Assembly (NCBI RefSeq): GCF_041146795.1
Contig: NC_135187.1
Coordinates: 6,621,556 to 6,685,555 of the forward strand
Origin: Maylandia zebra
Lineage: Eukaryota > Chordata > Actinopteri > Cichliformes > Cichlidae
Length of the DNA: 64,000 bases
Direction: 5' to 3'
Part shown: positions 37,422 through 49,073 of the stretch, one piece after another
How the letters are laid out: the number at the start of each line of letters is the position of its first letter
Position numbering within the stretch: position 1 is the first letter of the stretch
The notes under the pieces: generated by a model
Told to the model about the DNA's origin: nothing
What the model saw: only the letters and a program-made list of their open reading frames with translations
Database searches by the model: none
Made by a program: the position numbers and the translations under genes

Positions 37422-38904
37422 ATGATGTCTAACCTGATAAAGCTAGACTCATTTCATCCTGATAATGGAGAAAATGAAATGCCCATTGTCATCATACGAC
37501 GCTTATTCTGTGTCTCTCGAACCTGGGACCAGGCCAGGAGACAACTGAAGAACTGTTTTTCTTATATACTTTCTTATATATTTAGGTTATTTATTATATC
37601 TATCGCATTAACGTTAAGATTTCTCTTTGCTATTTTGTATTGTAAACTGCAACCATGTTCACATTTCTGCAGGTCATATTTTGCTGACTATACCTCATGC
37701 TCCATTTTGCAAGACACCTACTTAATGCACTCCTCACGTTCCCTAAAATCAGTAAATAGCAACATAGACGCCACTAATAAACCATCTTATGCGCCCTCTA
37801 GAACAGGAGCTAACGCCTGGTATGAAAATGCCAGAACAGCCACTCGTGATTTAGGAAACAGTAACTGTTATGTCTGTTCAAAGGCTAATCCAGAACAGGT
37901 AATAGTAGGATACCCCATATCCGGTTTCCCCCTCACTGAGGGACTAGAGAAAATCAGCGGAGATAATGCTCTCTTTAAAAACGCTTTACAGTTGACTCTG
38001 AGCCCTCTCGACTGCTTACTTAGACACACACACACACACGAACTAACCCTGAGACTCCATTAGGCGAATTATTGAAGTTATCTAATGACACCGCAGGGAC
38101 CTGCGCCCCAATGAAACGCCCTAAGAATAGGTTAAAGCCCTCACTGCCCTTAGGACAGATCCCTCTCCATTTTAATACTAGTATGATATGTCTGCGCAGA
38201 CTAAAGTTAACTGGCCCAGACACACACATAGATTATACAAAGGATAACTATACATTCTTCTCTGACTCCCCAGGTGCACGCTGTAATGAGACATGGCTAG
38301 CTGTCTCTGTGGCTGAAGTTGTATCATATCTGGAGGAACACACACACAGTTCAAGTTCGAGCAGAGAATCGATCATTGTTCCCCCAGACGGTGCATTAAA
38401 TGACACTGACTGGGGGGAGTTAGTTAAATCACACATGGTCACGCGCCTAACTAGACCAATCCCACGTGCTTATTGGTTGTGCAATAATACCCTTAGATTA
38501 GCTTTACCTGTTAATTGGACCGGTACCTGTGGTCTAGTAACCGTTGATGTATGCTGTACTTTCATTCCCAATAATACCGCCCCTAACGGTTCATTCACAC
38601 AAGCTATGAATAATCTTGAAGCATTGAAGATAGAACTAATTGCCAATGCAGGTCACGGTCAGTGGCTACATAAGTGGCTACAGGACACGTTTGGAAGATG
38701 GAAGGAACTAATTGTAGCCTTTGTAACCGTTGCAGCATGTTTTTGATGATTATTGTCTGTTGTGTGGTACCCTGTGTACGTTCAATGATAACCCGTATAG
38801 CTACTAGTACAGCTACTTCAATGTATTTGCAATTGGCACAAATTGACCCAGATTATGTGTCAGATGTCATCAATGATGTTCCTGATGTGTATATTGAACA
38901 TTAG
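37422..38904 (+). pseudogene. Retroviral env remnant
   Basis: Three overlapping frames (37422-38063, 38072-38746, 38674-38904). The first has a hydrophobic leader-like stretch at about residues 45-70 (YILSYIFRLFIISIALTLRF). The second ends in a transmembrane-subunit pattern, QWLHKWLQDTFGRW, followed by a hydrophobic span that a frameshift near 38743 cuts. The third holds the rest of the span (IIVCCVVPC) and a short tail. No CX6CC or clear cleavage site was seen. Env identity rests on position and this TM end. Confidence 0.65.
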
Positions 38905-39000
38905 GTTGTGAACTATTACATTTTATGATTTGCTTTTTATATTATGTTATTACATTTGTGATTTTTCCTTTCTATTTGAGTTATTATTTTTAAAAAATAA

Positions 39001-39014
39001 TAAAAGAGGGGAAC
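39001..39014 (+). promoter_or_regulatory. Polypurine tract
   Basis: AAAAGAGGGGAAC lies directly before the 3' LTR, the normal position of the plus-strand primer. Confidence 0.75.
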
Positions 39015-39675
39015 TGTTAGATATTTTGATACCACGGTAAGCATTTACAGGATATTGTTTTATACAGGAAAACTGTTACTCAATAAGGCCAATCTACTAG
39101 TTGTTTTTCTCTTTCTCTGTGACCCAAGAATTAATGTGTAAGACTCACAAGCTGGTACCAGAAGGTCAAAAACACCACAGAGATGAGACCACTTCCTTAC
39201 TCCCATCCTCCCTTTTTCTTTATCTCCTGGAAAAGGCTCGTTAAAGGCTAGGTGGTTTGTTTCAGAATTCACTGATGAAAGAACTCTGTATTCTATGTCT
39301 AGGAGTGTATTTTGCTGGGATGATCATAAATTGTAGCTGAACTGATAAACTACACAAGGGATACTTTGCTCAGAAGGCAGGAAGACGTTTCCTTATTTGG
39401 TCTGTACCGGTTTGAACTGGGAAAGCTGACACACGAACCTTTTTTCATCTATATAAACTGCTGTGTATCAAATAAACCTTTGAGTCGATTTGGGAAGACA
39501 ACCTGAAGCAGTCTGTGTTTCCTTGTTCTCCCAAGCTGCTCCCGACGTCGTAACTAACCCAGCTGAATGGCATACCTGAGTGTTACTTTAAATAATTAGG
39601 AATCTTATAAGGAAAGGACAGAACTCTGCTTATCGCTCACGCCACGGAGGAAACCCGGGAAGGCAATTTCCTTCA
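39015..39675 (+). repeat. 3' LTR of the endogenous retrovirus
   Basis: Same length and, by eye, same sequence as 31448-32108. Followed by the target duplication CCTTG. Confidence 0.92.
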
Positions 39676-39828
39676 CCTTGTGTCCTCATCATTTTATGCC
39701 CTTTGTTGGAGTGCTTTAGGTCGTCCAGATCAACCTGCTTTGCACCACCATTGCTGGGGTACCGCCCATTGTTGAGTTTTTTGGACCAATCAAGACACGC
39801 CAGTGTTAACTTAGACCTGACCGCTCGG

Positions 39829-39965
39829 TCAAGGAGTTTTCAAGGAGTTATGTAATGTTATTTTCACTGTTGTCATGAAATAAATCACTTGTGTTAAATT
39901 ACTGAGCTCACTGTGTCTGCCTTTGAGTCCTTCCCTTCTGTGGCGGCTACTGGCCGCTGTGACAA
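39829..39965 (+). repeat. 3' part of a solo LTR at a duplication junction
   Basis: Matches the last 140 bp of the solo LTR at 46977-47368 (from CGCTCGGTCAAGGAGTTTTC to GCTGTGACA). Array sequence ends abruptly at about 39828 (CTTAGACCTG), so a duplication or recombination breakpoint falls here. Confidence 0.75.
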
Positions 39966-41158
39966 AATGATTAGACATGACGTGGCTTGTGATGATGGCA
40001 CTATCATTATAAAAGAGGAACATGAAGTGTGCACTCCTAACTGCTATTGTCAGGCCAAAGCTGCAGTGCAAATAAAAATTTGAATTACTTTGAATTCTTC
40101 AGATGATTAAACTGTTCACTGATAAATTTATCTATTCTGAGCAGCTAACAGCGCACCCCTTGTTTAACTCAGCAGGCCTAACCGGAGGACAAGAGGTGGT
40201 AGCCTTGGCAACGGAAGTGCTTATAATTGGAGCATATTTGTCTTCTCTCTCTCATAAAAAACAAACAAACACCACTCTCACATTGTGCTTCTCATTCAGC
40301 GACCAGCAACGTGGCTTCATTTAAGCCTCCTCTGCCTGTCCTCCTGCCCACCCCGGAATCACCTCCACCTCAGATTGAAAAAAAAAACTCTGACAGCTCA
40401 TCAGCCTGCCGTTCACCTGGCCTGTTTCCTACCTGAAGCCAGAATTCACTGCACTAGGATTAAGATCTTTTTTCCCTTCCCCTCCACTTACATTCTCCCT
40501 TTTATGTTACAGAGTCTCCCGGCCCCGTCTATTCCTGTTCCAAGCCTGTGTCGTGAAATGCTACTCCAGCCAGAGAATAATCATTGGCAAATCCTGTATT
40601 ATTCCCCGCTTCACTCATTTAATAAATTGTGCTCTGTTTCTGTCACAATAAAACTTAAATCTGTGTGTGTTTTGGTATCTGAACTTGGGTCCATCTCTCA
40701 TGCTGGCCTCTGGGTCCTGTGACAGTTTTCTCTGAATAACTATGACTGATGAATTTGTTTTTCAGGTGAAATATGAGATGTTTGTGTGGCAGAGTGAGAA
40801 AAGGCATGAATCTCTGACTGACATGTATGCTCTGTCTCTGCAGCAGCAACAGGAGGAGGCAGCTCCTTCTCCATTTGCTTTATCTCATGCCTTGTGTCCT
40901 CATCATTTTATGCCCTTTGTTGGAGTGCTTTAGGTCGTCCAGATCAACCTGCTTTGCACCACCATTGCTGGGGTACCGCCCATTGTTGAGTTTTTTGGAC
41001 CAATCAAGACACGCCAGTGTTAACTTAGACCTGCAGGAAGGATGCTCTGCTGTAATTGGCTCTTAAGACAACGGTATGTTGGTCAGACACAGACAGGAGT
41101 GTTTCAGATGTCTTGTTGCCTGTGAGAAACAGATATCTGAGTAATCCTGCCCTGAAAC
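39966..41158 (+). repeat. Array module upstream of deaminase copy 2
   Basis: Second, uninterrupted copy of the module at 30476-31447 plus 39681-39828. It leads without a break (TTAGACCTGCAGGAAGGATG, then CTGCCCTGAAAC) into the site of the long-TIR element. The same order occurs at 48641-49033 and 54610-55003. Confidence 0.75.
40742..40933 (+). other. Conserved short frame repeated in every array copy
   Basis: From 40766, after GTTTTTCAG (acceptor-like), the frame reads VKYEMFVWQSEKRHESLTD, then MYALSLQQQQEEAAPSP, and stops at 40933. The same stretch follows the same acceptor at 48642-48809 and 54611-54778, and begins again at 31319, where the ERV splits it. It looks like a captured terminal exon of an unknown gene, but no upstream exon or start is evident in most copies. 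Confidence 0.3.
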
Positions 41159-43053
41159 TATGGCGTTATTTTTGTGCCACTATTCTGAGCGCACGTAAAA
41201 AAAATTTGCAGGTGCAAGTGTTGCATTTTGAGGAGAAATTTATTTTGAGCGAAGAAAAGCTGAATTTGAGTGAACAAAATTCATTGCTGCATGCAAAAAA
41301 TGTATATCCGTGTTTGCTATTATCCATATACACACGCACAATAGCAGCCCCTCTCGCTCAGTTTTTGCACTTGCGCTCGCTCGCAATGTGTCGCTCGCGC
41401 TCTCAACATTTCAGCCCGTGCGCGCTCAACTCGTTCTGTACACCGTTATATTTGTGCCACAAAACCAGCCAATCACAGACTTGGATGCAAAAAAAATCTG
41501 ATTGGCTGTTTTCGTCTCCAACCAGCTCGAAATGACGAAATGCAATATCCCAGAATCCATTTCGTCCAAAACTCAAACGAGGCAGTGGCGGAGGAACACA
41601 GAGTGGCGGAGTTTGAAATATTACTCTTTGTGGGTCACAAAATAAACTTTTAAGATATTTTCATGCGAGAATGGTGCTGTGTAAACTTCTAATATCTGCT
41701 CGATTTATCAAGACATCACATATTTGCATAAGTGCTCTAACGTTTTTGGAGATGCCTGTTACCCACCAGCTGACCGAATACCTGGACTGGCCATTGGGCA
41801 TTTACCCGGCATTTGCCCGGTGGGCCAATGGTGATTTTTCATTTTTATGTTAGTTTGTTTGTTTTTGTAATGGTATAAACAATGAAAGGTGGTGGATTAG
41901 CCAACTGGTAATAATCAACTCTGGGCTGGACCAATTACAATACATCCGTATTGAGGGGAAAAGACTTCAGCGAGAATAAAAAAGACACAAAGCTGGAGTT
42001 ATTCTGTGTCTTAGCTGCCTCTTCTCTCCTCATTCTCCCTCCCTCTCCTGTTGCTACTTCAATCATGAAACTGATCAATGATCAGCTGATCGTCTCTCTT
42101 GTTTGTTTATCTCCCACTTTGCGCCAGAAACAGGAAACCAGCGGATGTTGCGCTAAACAACAACAGCAGCACGTTCAAAATTGATCAGCTGTTGTTAGAA
42201 TTTATTTAAAATTAATTTCTAGTATCAGCTGATGTTTGCTGGAGCCACAGCTGTAAAGCTGGAAACATGAAGGTGATACAAATCATACATATATACCAAC
42301 AAAACAGTGTACATCACTGTCACAACAGCGTTTGTTTTCGTTCAAAGGCTTTATGGTTTTTCCAATAATACCTGGTGGTGTAGTCGGTGATTTTTTTGTC
42401 AGTTCAGCCTTATATATTATGTTTAACCCGAGTTCCCACCCGGTCAGCTGGTGGGTAACAGGCATCTCCGAAAACGTTGGAGCACTTATGCAAATATGTG
42501 ATGTCTTGATAAATCGAGCAGATATTTGAAGTTCACACAGCTACATTCTAACATGAAAATATCTTAAAAGTTTATTTTGTGTCCCAGAAAGAGTAATATT
42601 TCAAACTCCGCCACTCTGTGTTCCTCCGCCACTGCCTCGTTTGAGCTTTGGACGAAATGGATTCTGGGATATTGCATTTCGTCCTTTCGAGCTGATTGGA
42701 GACAAAAACAGCCAATCAGATTTTTTTGCATCCAAGTCTGTGATTGGCTGGTTTTGTGGCACAAATATAACGGTGTACAGAAAGAGTTGAGCGTGCACGG
42801 GCAGAAATGTTGAGAGCGTGAGCGACACATTGCGAGCGCAAATACAAAAACTGAGCGAGAGGGGCTGCTATTGTGCGTGTGTATATGGATAATAGCAAAC
42901 ACGGATATACATTTTTTGCATGCAGCAATGAATTTTGTTCACTCAAATTCAGCTTTTCTTCGCTCAAAATAAATTTCTCCTCAAAATGCAACACTTGCAC
43001 CTGCAAACCTTTTTTACGTGCGCTCAGAATAGTGGCACAAAAATAACGCCATA
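41159..43053. mobile_element. Long-TIR transposon (about 0.62-kb inverted repeats), 1895 bp
   Basis: Starts TATGGCGTTATTTTTGTGCC and ends with its complement. The arms, about 41159-41795 and 42440-43053, are inverted copies with scattered differences. Both sides carry a 6-bp duplication TGAAAC (41153-41158, 43054-43059), and array copies 3 and 4 have the empty site (CTGCCCTGAAACCTGACTGC). The 640-bp centre has no transposase. Long arms recall MULE or foldback elements, but a 6-bp target is unusual for them, so the superfamily is open. Confidence 0.85.
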
Positions 43054-43098
43054 TGAAACCTGACTGCAGGTAAGAGACAAAGATCAATTTAGTTTTGC

Positions 43099-43222
43099 TA
43101 TATAAACAGTGTAAGTTTTTCACATGTGTGCAATGTTTTTTAGGATATTTGTTGATAGTTTCCAAACACTGGTTTTCCACTAAAACTGAATTCTTTTGGG
43201 GACAAACAGAAAAAAAGCAAAG
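43099..43222 (+). promoter_or_regulatory. TATA box and untranslated exon of deaminase copy 2
   Basis: TATATAAA at 43099-43106, conserved in all array copies, lies 46 bases after the end of the long-TIR element. The following stretch ends at a donor (GCAAAG, then GTGAGT at 43223). Confidence 0.55.
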
Positions 43223-43442
43223 GTGAGTAGTGACCACGTTTGAGTTTTACTCAAAGCATTTTATTTTATTTTGAATAACTTAACTTTAGTCTGACATTTA
43301 AAGTGTCTCACATCCAGCTCCAGATGTGGACACCTGTCCATGCAAATCATGTGCAAATGAATGAAGAAAAGCTGATATGAGAAACGGCCTCAGTCCAAAT
43401 GACCTCTTACTAACAATATCTGTTATGAAACTCTGAGTGCAG

Positions 43443-44169
43443 ATGGCTGGTCTCTGGTGGATCACTGTGACGATGGTCTTCTGTCTGTCTGCTGGAAGTT
43501 TGGCTGAAATAGACCAAAGCCAGCTCGCGACACTCATAGGTGTTCTAACAACAACAGTCAGACACGAGGAGTAAGTCAGCATCCTCTATGGTCTCTGAAA
43601 CTAAATATGTTTTAAAATTTGTTTTCTTGTGCAGTCAGGGCTGTTTGCTAAGCTTGGGAGAGCTGAGCTATGTTATAAGGTGACATATGGTTACACGCAG
43701 AGTTATTATAGTTAAAACTAAACTAAAAAAAGCTAGTTCAATAAAATAAAATTTTAATTAAAAACTAGACTTAAGAAAAAGAAAACTACCTGACATGATT
43801 TTGTGAATTTGAAAATCTAACCAAAAATAAATAAATAAATAAAAAATGCAGAGGAAGCATCTGTAATGATTTCCCTACATCCACCATACAATTATAACCA
43901 AAAACATTAAAACTGACACTAAAACTATCAAAAAATAAACTACAGCTAAACATTTTCAAACAATAAAAACTAACCTGAAACAAGAAAACTCACTTTGAAG
44001 TGAAATGAAACAAAACTAAACCCCAAAAAAGTCAAAATGGAATAAAAATAAAACTGGAAAATAAGAAACTTTGACACCTCAACATGAGGAATGCTGCTAC
44101 AGATTTCTTTGTATTACGTCTGACATGTACGTTAGCCATCTTTACCAGCTGTCACAAAGCTCTCTATTA

Positions 44170-44257
<88 letters not shown>

Positions 44258-44869
44258 GTGTGTGTGTGTGTGTTTCTTTTTTGTGACAGGGAAAGATCAA
44301 TGTATGCTGTGGCCGTAAGTATTCCGAAGGATGGAAACCAAGTCTCTTATGACCTAAGTCGAGTGACGGAAAACGAAGAGCTACAATGGGATGACGGCAT
44401 CCTCAGGACTTCTAGCCTTGTGTCAGCCAGAATAAAAAAAGTAACCATTAACAAAAGGGTCTATACTCAACATGCAGAGTGGCGTCTTCTGCAGAATCTA
44501 TATCTTAAAGGTCAGGATGGTGATTTGTTGGTCTTCTTCTCTTACGCCAGTCCATGTTTAACAAGCTGTGCAGATCCAAATCCAAATAAACCCTACAGGA
44601 TCACTGATGAGCTTAAAAATCTCTTTACTGAACACGAGTGGGGAGCAAAGGCATTTGTGTTTCAAACTGTATTCCAGCCAGGTCAGACGAACATTGATTC
44701 AGATAAAAAAAGAGAAGAAATAAAAAGCAGTACAACAGAGGCCCTGACAAATATTGGGGAATTCATTGGCTCTGAAAACATATTTCGCTGTTACAGACGT
44801 GTTAATCTTGGTTACAAATGCATTAAATGCTTCGATGGTGATCAGATTGAGCCAAACTGTATCTCATAA
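43443..44869 (+). CDS. Secreted AID/APOBEC-like cytidine deaminase, copy 2
   Basis: Exons 43443-43570 and 44290-44869 join in phase 2 to give 235 residues. The ATG is the first codon after the acceptor TGCAG. Residues 1-21 are a signal peptide (MAGLWWITV, hydrophobic core, AGSLA cleavage site), so the product should be secreted. The catalytic core is H104-A-E106 and, 24 residues later, P131-C132-x3-C136: the zinc ligands and proton-shuttling Glu of the deaminase fold, with AID/APOBEC-type spacing. A WGAKAFVF strand and a C-terminal Cys cluster (C210, C220, C223, C233) follow and may form disulfides. The fold and secretion fit the SNAD group; substrate (free nucleoside, DNA or RNA) is unknown. 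Flanks are shared with copy 3. Confidence 0.85.
44171..44273 (+). repeat. (TG)n microsatellite next to the splice acceptor of copy 2
   Basis: About 100 bases of TG, with a short CG-rich part (TGCGCGCGCG), end 16 bases before the catalytic exon. TTTCTTTTTTGTGACAG follows directly. Copy 1 has only a short, impure run here. Confidence 0.95.
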
Positions 44870-46976
44870 TGCACCAACTCGTTTATGCAGGAAGGAACAT
44901 TTAAAAAAAATAATTTAAAAAAATTGCTGAACATTATTAATGATTCGTTTTCATTTTAAAAGCTGAAGTACTTTCTGCCTCCCTCACTTTCTGCCTGTAA
45001 CCTGGAATTTTTTGTCTAAGTGATGACTCAGCAATTTAAAGTCCAGCTACATTTATATTTGTCTTTGCTAACTGATACAAACCATAAGTCGCTTTTTAAA
45101 TTCTCTTTGAAATTTAATGCAGCTCAGTTTAGTCCCAAAACTGCTCGTGGTAGTCGTGCTGAATTGAATTTGACTTTAACAAAATGATATCAAATCCAAA
45201 TCCTTTTAACTTACAGATCTATTTATAAAATAATATGTATTTATAATAATAATAATACATTTGATTTAAAAGTGCCTTTCAAGACATCCAAGGACACTTA
45301 GCAATAGAATAAAACACATAGTAGAACAATGACAAAACAAAAAACCCCACAAGATAAAATCAACAAACAATAAGATCACATTTAGATTAAGGCTACGGCT
45401 GAAATTAAGCAAAAAATAGTAAAAATGTAATCTATTTGTCATTTTTTAATAATAACTTTTGTAATACACGCCTCAAGTCCATTGTCTACAAAATGATATA
45501 GCTCTCAATTTACTGCTAAAACATAACAAAATAAAATACCCACTGTGTGATTATCACGGTGACGTGATGTTTGCTGAAGTCAAGAAAAAATCAGTCAAAG
45601 GTCACAGTCAAATAAAAAACAACAACAACAGTCAAAGTCAAATATAACTGTTATTTCAGTTATATTTGCATGTTTGAAATAAAATTCTATCTATCTAGTT
45701 GTTCGTTTTTTAAGCTCTGGATTTTTCCAACAATTACAATTATTTAAAAAAAAAACAACTTCAATGGAAAAAAATATTAGATTTAATAAGAATTTATTCA
45801 TTCTAATTTATATCAGCTGCTAATTGGAAGACTTTTTGATATTTGAGTTGGTAGCAGTTTATGATTCGAAACAGATTCAGGACGATTATCGCAAAGCTAC
45901 AACAGATGTGAATGTAATAGTTTGGAAGTGGTTAATGAAACCTGTGTGTTTCAGATAAAAGCAGTATGTGGATGGTTATTGTGAGGCTGAAAAAGAAGTT
46001 TTTGCGTTAAATAATGAATGTAAAGTTGGCCGATGGGGTGGCAGAGCCATAAATCACAGTGTGCCTGGAGAGCATTTATGTGCTATTTCACTCACTGTTC
46101 ATGTTTATGTGACTCCCCGAGGATTAGAACAAACAACCACAAACTAATTACATACTTATGAATCAATTATAGCGTTAAACATTATTCATTTATTGTTTTG
46201 TTAGCAGTAATAATCCATCAGTTTGCTGTTTATTAAGAATAATTGTTATGAAGTGTTACTTTTGATGTGTTTGTTGGTGCTTTTATTTTGAATGAGTTTC
46301 AGCTTTACTTTGAGTGACACCTGAAACTGAACCTGTAATCTTATTGTTAGCTGAAGAAAAGGCTGATAGAAAACTGCAGTCTGTATTAACTGTAATACAT
46401 CATTTTAATTGAGAATAGAAGTTTTCACAGCACTTGTGTGTTTGTATAAAGTTCTGTGCTTCTTTAAAGCCTGATGAAATCTCTGATTAAAGCTTCGCTC
46501 AGCAAACATTCACGTGTCTGCATGTCAGTCATTACAAACCGGCTTTAACCTTCATGATTTCACTGAGCCCAGCTTTCTGCAGGTGTAGCTGCTCTTGCAG
46601 TGAATGTTGTGGCTTTTTAAATCCAGTGTAGACTGAGTGTTCTTAAGTGTCCAGTACACAACAACGATGGTAAAACCACAGTGTTGCTTCATCATCCTCC
46701 AGTTATCGATTACTTTCTCAATTGAAAACCTCCAAAAAATGCTTCAGATTATTATATTATAATGCTAATCAGATTATTTTGATAACTGATTGTTATTGTG
46801 GTTTCTTTTGTTTTACCTCATTCAATTTCTTTAAATATATAAATAAGAGAACACAGATAAACCCCTGAATCCTTCAGTGAGGCGATCTGATGGCTCTGCT
46901 TTATAGTTGGCACAGGGTAGGCTTGTGTTAAAGGTACCAGGTTGCAGCACCCATGGAGTCATGAAAACAGAAAATG

Positions 46977-47368
46977 TGTCACAATCCAAGTGAGTGGGGG
47001 GGTGTTCTGGAGGCTGGCAGCAGTTTTCCGCTTGCACTTAAACCCAGCCTGGTCAACTCTCCTTCGCCAGCCCGTCAGCTACTCAGGCCGCGTACCTCTG
47101 TGTTTTCTACAGGTCGAGAGTTTGCCTTACCAGTTTCTTCCTGTGTCTACATCTTACCTCTTTGTTCTCACCGTCACTCCGTTGACAGCCTCCAGCCAGA
47201 AATCCTCACTTCTCCTCTACAGCCTCGCTCGGTCAAGGAGTTTTCAAGGAGTTATGTAATGTTATTTTCACTGTTGTCATGAAATAAATCACTTGTGTTA
47301 AATTACTGAGCTCACTGTGTCTGCCTTTGAGTCCTTCCCTTCTGTGGCGGCTACTGGCCGCTGTGACA
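46977..47368 (+). mobile_element. Solo LTR, 392 bp
   Basis: TGTCACAATCC...GCTGTGACA with the 5-bp duplication AAATG on both sides (46972-46976, 47369-47373). The empty site is seen at about 30510 (AGAAAATGATTAGACATG). An AATAAA lies near 47283. Confidence 0.85.
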
Positions 47369-47749
47369 AAATGATTAGACATGACGTGGCTTGTGATGAT
47401 GGCACTATCATTATAAAAGAGGAACATGAAGTGTGCACTCCTAACTGCTATTGTCAGGCCAAAGCTGCAGTGCAAATAAAAATTTGAATTACTTTGAATT
47501 CTTCAGATGATTAAACTGTTCACTGATACATTTATCTGTTCTGAGCAGCTCACTGTGCCTGTATCCGTTATTTTTATCTGCTGAAAGGCCTCGTGGTTTT
47601 TAGCTGGGCCACACAGAGAAGAGGAAGTGCAGTTACTCTGATACTAACAGACATAAACAGAGAGAAGCTGCCTTCTCCATGGATTGTGGCCAAGGCCATG
47701 AATAAGGTGCTGTTATGGAATCTTCTGACCAATCATGTTAACATTCAAA

Positions 47750-48039
47750 TGGCCTGTATTTTTCTAAAGCGCTTTACTAGTCCCTAAGGACCCCAAAGCG
47801 CTTCACACATTCAGTCATCCACCCATTCACACACACATTCACACACTGGTGATGGCACCCTGGGGCGCACTGACAGAGGCGAGGCTGCTGGACACTGGTG
47901 CCACTGGGCCCTCTGACCACCAGTAGGCAACGGGTGAAGTGTCTTGCCCAAGGACACAAGGAACGAGACTGTCCAAGGCTCGAACCGGCAACCTTCGGAT
48001 TACAAGGTGAACTCTCAACTCTTGAGCCACGATCGCCCC
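47750..48039 (-). mobile_element. AFC-like SINE (minus strand), unit 1
   Basis: Reverse complement of the SINE type in the daxx intron: GCGATCGTGGCTCAAGAG head at 48039, B box in GGTTCGAGCC near 47984, and tail GGACTAGTAAAGCGC near 47770. Confidence 0.75.
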
Positions 48040-48243
48040 AGTTTCTGTGACCTGCAATAAAAAGTGTTTACTGCCTGGTTGCAAAAGCCTTGGTCTCTGA
48101 GCCACAGAGACCAAGGTTCACTGTGCCATGTAAAGCAATTTGAAATTCTAAGGGTTTTGATAATAAACTGTAAAAACTTATAATTGGAGCACATTTGTCT
48201 TCTCTCTCTCATAAAAGTACCCAAACACCACTCTCACTATTGT

Positions 48244-48362
48244 TGTCACAATTAGCGGGGTTGACTGTGTGTAGAGTGAAAGGTGGACCCAAATGCAGAT
48301 GAAACAAAACGTGAAACGTGACTTGAATAACCAAAAGCGACCCAGAGACCCAGCCTGTGACA
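48244..48362. mobile_element. Short TG...CA element with 5-bp duplication
   Basis: 119 bp, TGTCACAATTAGCGGGG...GCCTGTGACA, flanked by ATTGT (48239-48243, 48363-48367). Termini match those of the 392-bp solo LTR, so it may be a deleted LTR or a very small LTR-type element of the same family. Confidence 0.65.
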
Positions 48363-49073
48363 ATTGTGCTTCTCATTCAGCGACCAGCAACGTGGCTGCA
48401 GCATGGCTGCATTTAAGCCTCCTCTCCCTGTCCTCCTGCCCACATCAGTTTGAAAAAAAAAACCAAACTCTGACAACTCATCTGCCTGCCGTTCACTTGG
48501 CCTGTTTCGCACCTGAAGCCAGAATTCGCTGCACTAGGATTAAGCTCTCTTCTTAGTCTGCCCCTCCCATTTTCTGAAATACTTTCCCCTCCAGTTACAT
48601 TCTCTCTTTTATGTTATAGAGTCAATCAATTTGTTTTTCAGGTGAAATATGAGATGTTTGTGTGGCAGAGTGAGAAAAGGCATGAATCTCTGACTGACAT
48701 GTATGCTCTGTCTCTGCAGCAGCAACAGGAGGAGGCAGCTCCTTCTCCAATTGCTTTATCTCATGCCTTGTGTCCTCATCATTTTATGCCCTTTGTTGGA
48801 GTGCTTTAGGTCGTCCAGATCAACCTGCTTTGCACCACCATTGCTGGGGTACCGCCCATTGTTGAGTTTTTTGGACCAATCAAGACACGCCAGTGTTAAC
48901 TTAGACCTGCAGGAAGGATGCTCTGCTGTAATTGGCTCTTAAGATAACGGTATATTGGTCAGACACAGACAGGAGTGTTTCAGATGTCTCGTTGCCTGTG
49001 AGAAACAGATATCTGAGTAATCCTGCCCTGAAACCTGACTGCAGGTAAGAGACAAAGATCAATTTAGTTTTGC

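Larger units (their letters stand above)
31448..39675 (+). mobile_element. Endogenous retrovirus, 8.2 kb, intact LTRs, broken genes
   Basis: Complete proviral layout: 5' LTR 31448-32108, primer binding site, leader repeats, gag, protease/pol, env, polypurine tract, 3' LTR 39015-39675, with a 5-bp target duplication CCTTG (31443-31447, 39676-39680). The two 661-bp LTRs read as identical, which implies recent insertion, but every gene carries stops, frameshifts or deletions. The host site is known because the uninterrupted sequence occurs in the other array copies (GCCTTGTGTCCTCATC). The Leu primer site and the env gene argue for a true retrovirus lineage, with no exact genus assigned. Confidence 0.9.
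43070..49044 (+). repeat. Tandem array unit 1 (about 5.97 kb), carries deaminase copy 2
   Basis: From one GTAAGAGACAAAGATC landmark (43070) to the next (49045) is 5975 bp. The unit holds the TATA region, deaminase gene, 3' flank, solo LTR, module, minus-strand SINE and next promoter region. Noncoding identity with unit 2 is about 99 percent or more by eye. 44880-46970 has no other gene. Confidence 0.9.

Noticed and set aside
42716-43237. 173-residue minus-strand open frame
   Set aside because: Spans the end of the long-TIR element and the untranslated deaminase exon, so it is a chance frame across a transposon boundary.
44174-44289. Open frame through the (TG)n tract joined to the deaminase frame (runs of VCVCVC)
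   Set aside because: A low-complexity intron read-through. Splicing from the signal-peptide exon to 44290 restores phase and is conserved in all copies.
44290-44869. Deaminase domain as a housekeeping CMP/dCMP or tRNA adenosine deaminase
   Set aside because: Signal peptide, tandem copies, P-C-x3-C spacing and rapid coding change do not fit intracellular housekeeping enzymes. A distant relation cannot be excluded without a profile search.
46942-47282. Plus-strand open frames of 102 and 105 residues in unit 1 (repeated in unit 2)
   Set aside because: They lie inside the TG...CA solo LTR defined by its AAATG duplication.
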